This document shows positions 13,908-14,221 of a DNA stretch of 14,221 nt, piece by piece. The notes beneath the pieces are model-generated. The model searched no databases. It saw only the letters and a list, made by a program, of their open reading frames with translations, and was not told the DNA's origin. Source of the DNA: Candidatus Peregrinibacteria bacterium CG_4_9_14_0_2_um_filter_41_14. GTDB taxonomy: Bacteria > Patescibacteriota > Gracilibacteria > UBA1369 > UM-FILTER-41-14. Made by a program: the position numbers and the translations under genes. The DNA is taken from NCBI GenBank assembly GCA_002788755.1, contig PFRW01000018.1:1-14221 (forward strand), written 5' to 3'. The stretch's first letter is position 1, and each line of letters starts with the position of its first letter.

Positions 13908-14195
13908 ATGCCAACACTAGAACAAACATGTCCTGACAAAACTTCAGGAACTGATCCTATACATCAACAAACACTCCAAAAATTAAGGGAAGGGAAGCCA
14001 GTAACCGACATGGAACTCCTAGCGGTATATGGCCCAGACTGGACCAACGAAATAGGCAGAGATAAGGACGGTACTACTACTGGGAAAATAACTGCAGCAC
14101 TACACGGAGCTGTACTGCACATCCTATATACATCTAAAACACCCCCCAACTTGGTTGCGGGGGCAGGATTCGAACCTGCGACCTCAAGGTTATGA
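13908..14195 (+). CDS. Doubtful small ORF running antisense into a tRNA
   Basis: This 95-residue ORF starts with ATG at 13908 and has no Shine-Dalgarno. Residues up to about 80 (LREGKPVTDMELLAVYGPDW, LHGAVLHILYTSK) look like a plausible small soluble protein that I do not recognise. The last ~15 residues (VAGAGFEPATSRL) are the well-known artefact obtained by translating a tRNA gene backwards, and the TGA stop lies in the tRNA anticodon region. It is the only ORF here ending in TGA. Either the gene is spurious or a real short gene has lost its own stop and runs into the tRNA. I lean slightly to spurious or degraded. Confidence 0.3.
   Translation: MPTLEQTCPDKTSGTDPIHQQTLQKLREGKPVTDMELLAVYGPDWTNEIGRDKDGTTTGKITAALHGAVLHILYTSKTPPNLVAGAGFEPATSRL
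14131..14163 (-). terminator. Terminator-like hairpin formed with the tRNA 3' end
   Basis: Read on the minus strand, CCCCC of the tRNA acceptor/T-arm junction (14163-14159) pairs with GGGGG (14146-14142), and CAAC (14157-14154) pairs with GTTG (14150-14147) across a 3-base loop, with one bulged G. TGTTTT follows. The encoded CCA overlaps the loop end. Confidence 0.4.
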
Positions 14196-14221
14196 GCCTT
14201 GCGAGCTGCCACTGCTCCACC
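14152..14221 (-). tRNA. tRNA-Met(CAT), initiator-like, 5' end cut by window
   Basis: On the minus strand the T arm GCAGG-TTCGAAT-CCTGC, the anticodon arm CAAGG-CTCATAA-CCTTG and the D arm GAGC...GCTC are all clear. The anticodon is CAT. The 3' strand of the acceptor is CCCCGCA, then discriminator A and an encoded CCA (14154-14152). About five acceptor bases lie beyond the window. The A11-T24 pair in the D stem and the A at position 72 are marks of a bacterial initiator tRNA, and the whole closely resembles E. coli tRNA-fMet. However, the anticodon stem has only two G-C pairs next to the loop, then A-T, instead of the usual three. An elongator or Ile2 identity is less likely. Confidence 0.93.

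Noticed and set aside
14150..14195. C-terminal VAGAGFEPATSRL as a real protein segment
   Set aside because: It is the standard false translation of the reverse strand of a tRNA gene, here the tRNA-Met at the window end.
1..14221. Alternative code with TGA as glycine, as in Gracilibacteria and Absconditabacteria
   Set aside because: All recognised genes are full length with no in-frame TGA. Under such a code many would be expected to contain TGA.

Overview
The window looks like a piece of a Candidate Phyla Radiation (Patescibacteria)-type bacterial chromosome. This is inferred from several features together: compact genes with gaps of 9-24 bp, no recognisable Shine-Dalgarno motif before any confident start, a large eukaryote-like (type 2) isoleucyl-tRNA synthetase carrying an inserted domain, and a short FtsB/DivIC protein next to murC. 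All confident genes read through in the standard code and end in TAA or TAG. Lineage cannot be fixed more closely without an rRNA or a search.

Layout from left to right. (1) 3-1067 (+): the 3' part of a transketolase gene, with a terminator-like structure partly inside its last codons. (2) 1178-1996 (+): an unrecognised helical protein. (3) 5538-1993 (-): a three-gene oxidative pentose-phosphate operon, gnd-zwf-pgl, holding all three enzymes that take glucose 6-phosphate to ribulose 5-phosphate with NADPH. Transketolase, convergent with it, is the non-oxidative partner. (4) 5666-6142 (+): ssb, divergent from gnd, with a compact intergenic region in which good promoters on both strands share one -35 segment. 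(5) 6341-7093 (+): an unrecognised 250-residue protein, followed by about 650 bp without a gene. That gap holds a dense set of complementary segments and two imperfect 78-nt modules. It is the best candidate here for an undescribed element, a structured RNA. (6) 7745-12052 (+): gmk then ileS. The IleRS has an entire histidine-phosphatase domain inserted in its catalytic region. (7) 13365-12049 (-): murC, tail-to-tail with ileS. (8) 13427-13819 (+): a septum-formation initiator (FtsB/DivIC), divergent from murC. (9) 13908-14195 (+): a doubtful ORF running antisense into a tRNA. (10) 14221-14152 (-): an initiator-like tRNA-Met(CAT), cut by the window end.

The + strand is richer in C than G in the + and - genes I sampled, which suggests a replication-strand skew rather than gene-by-gene codon choice. 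Two convergent gene pairs overlap by exactly 4 bp at their stop codons. The gene content is housekeeping: central carbon and NADPH metabolism, nucleotide metabolism, translation, peptidoglycan and division. The most unusual items are the candidate RNA at 7190-7693, the IleRS insertion, and the altered anticodon stem of the initiator-like tRNA.
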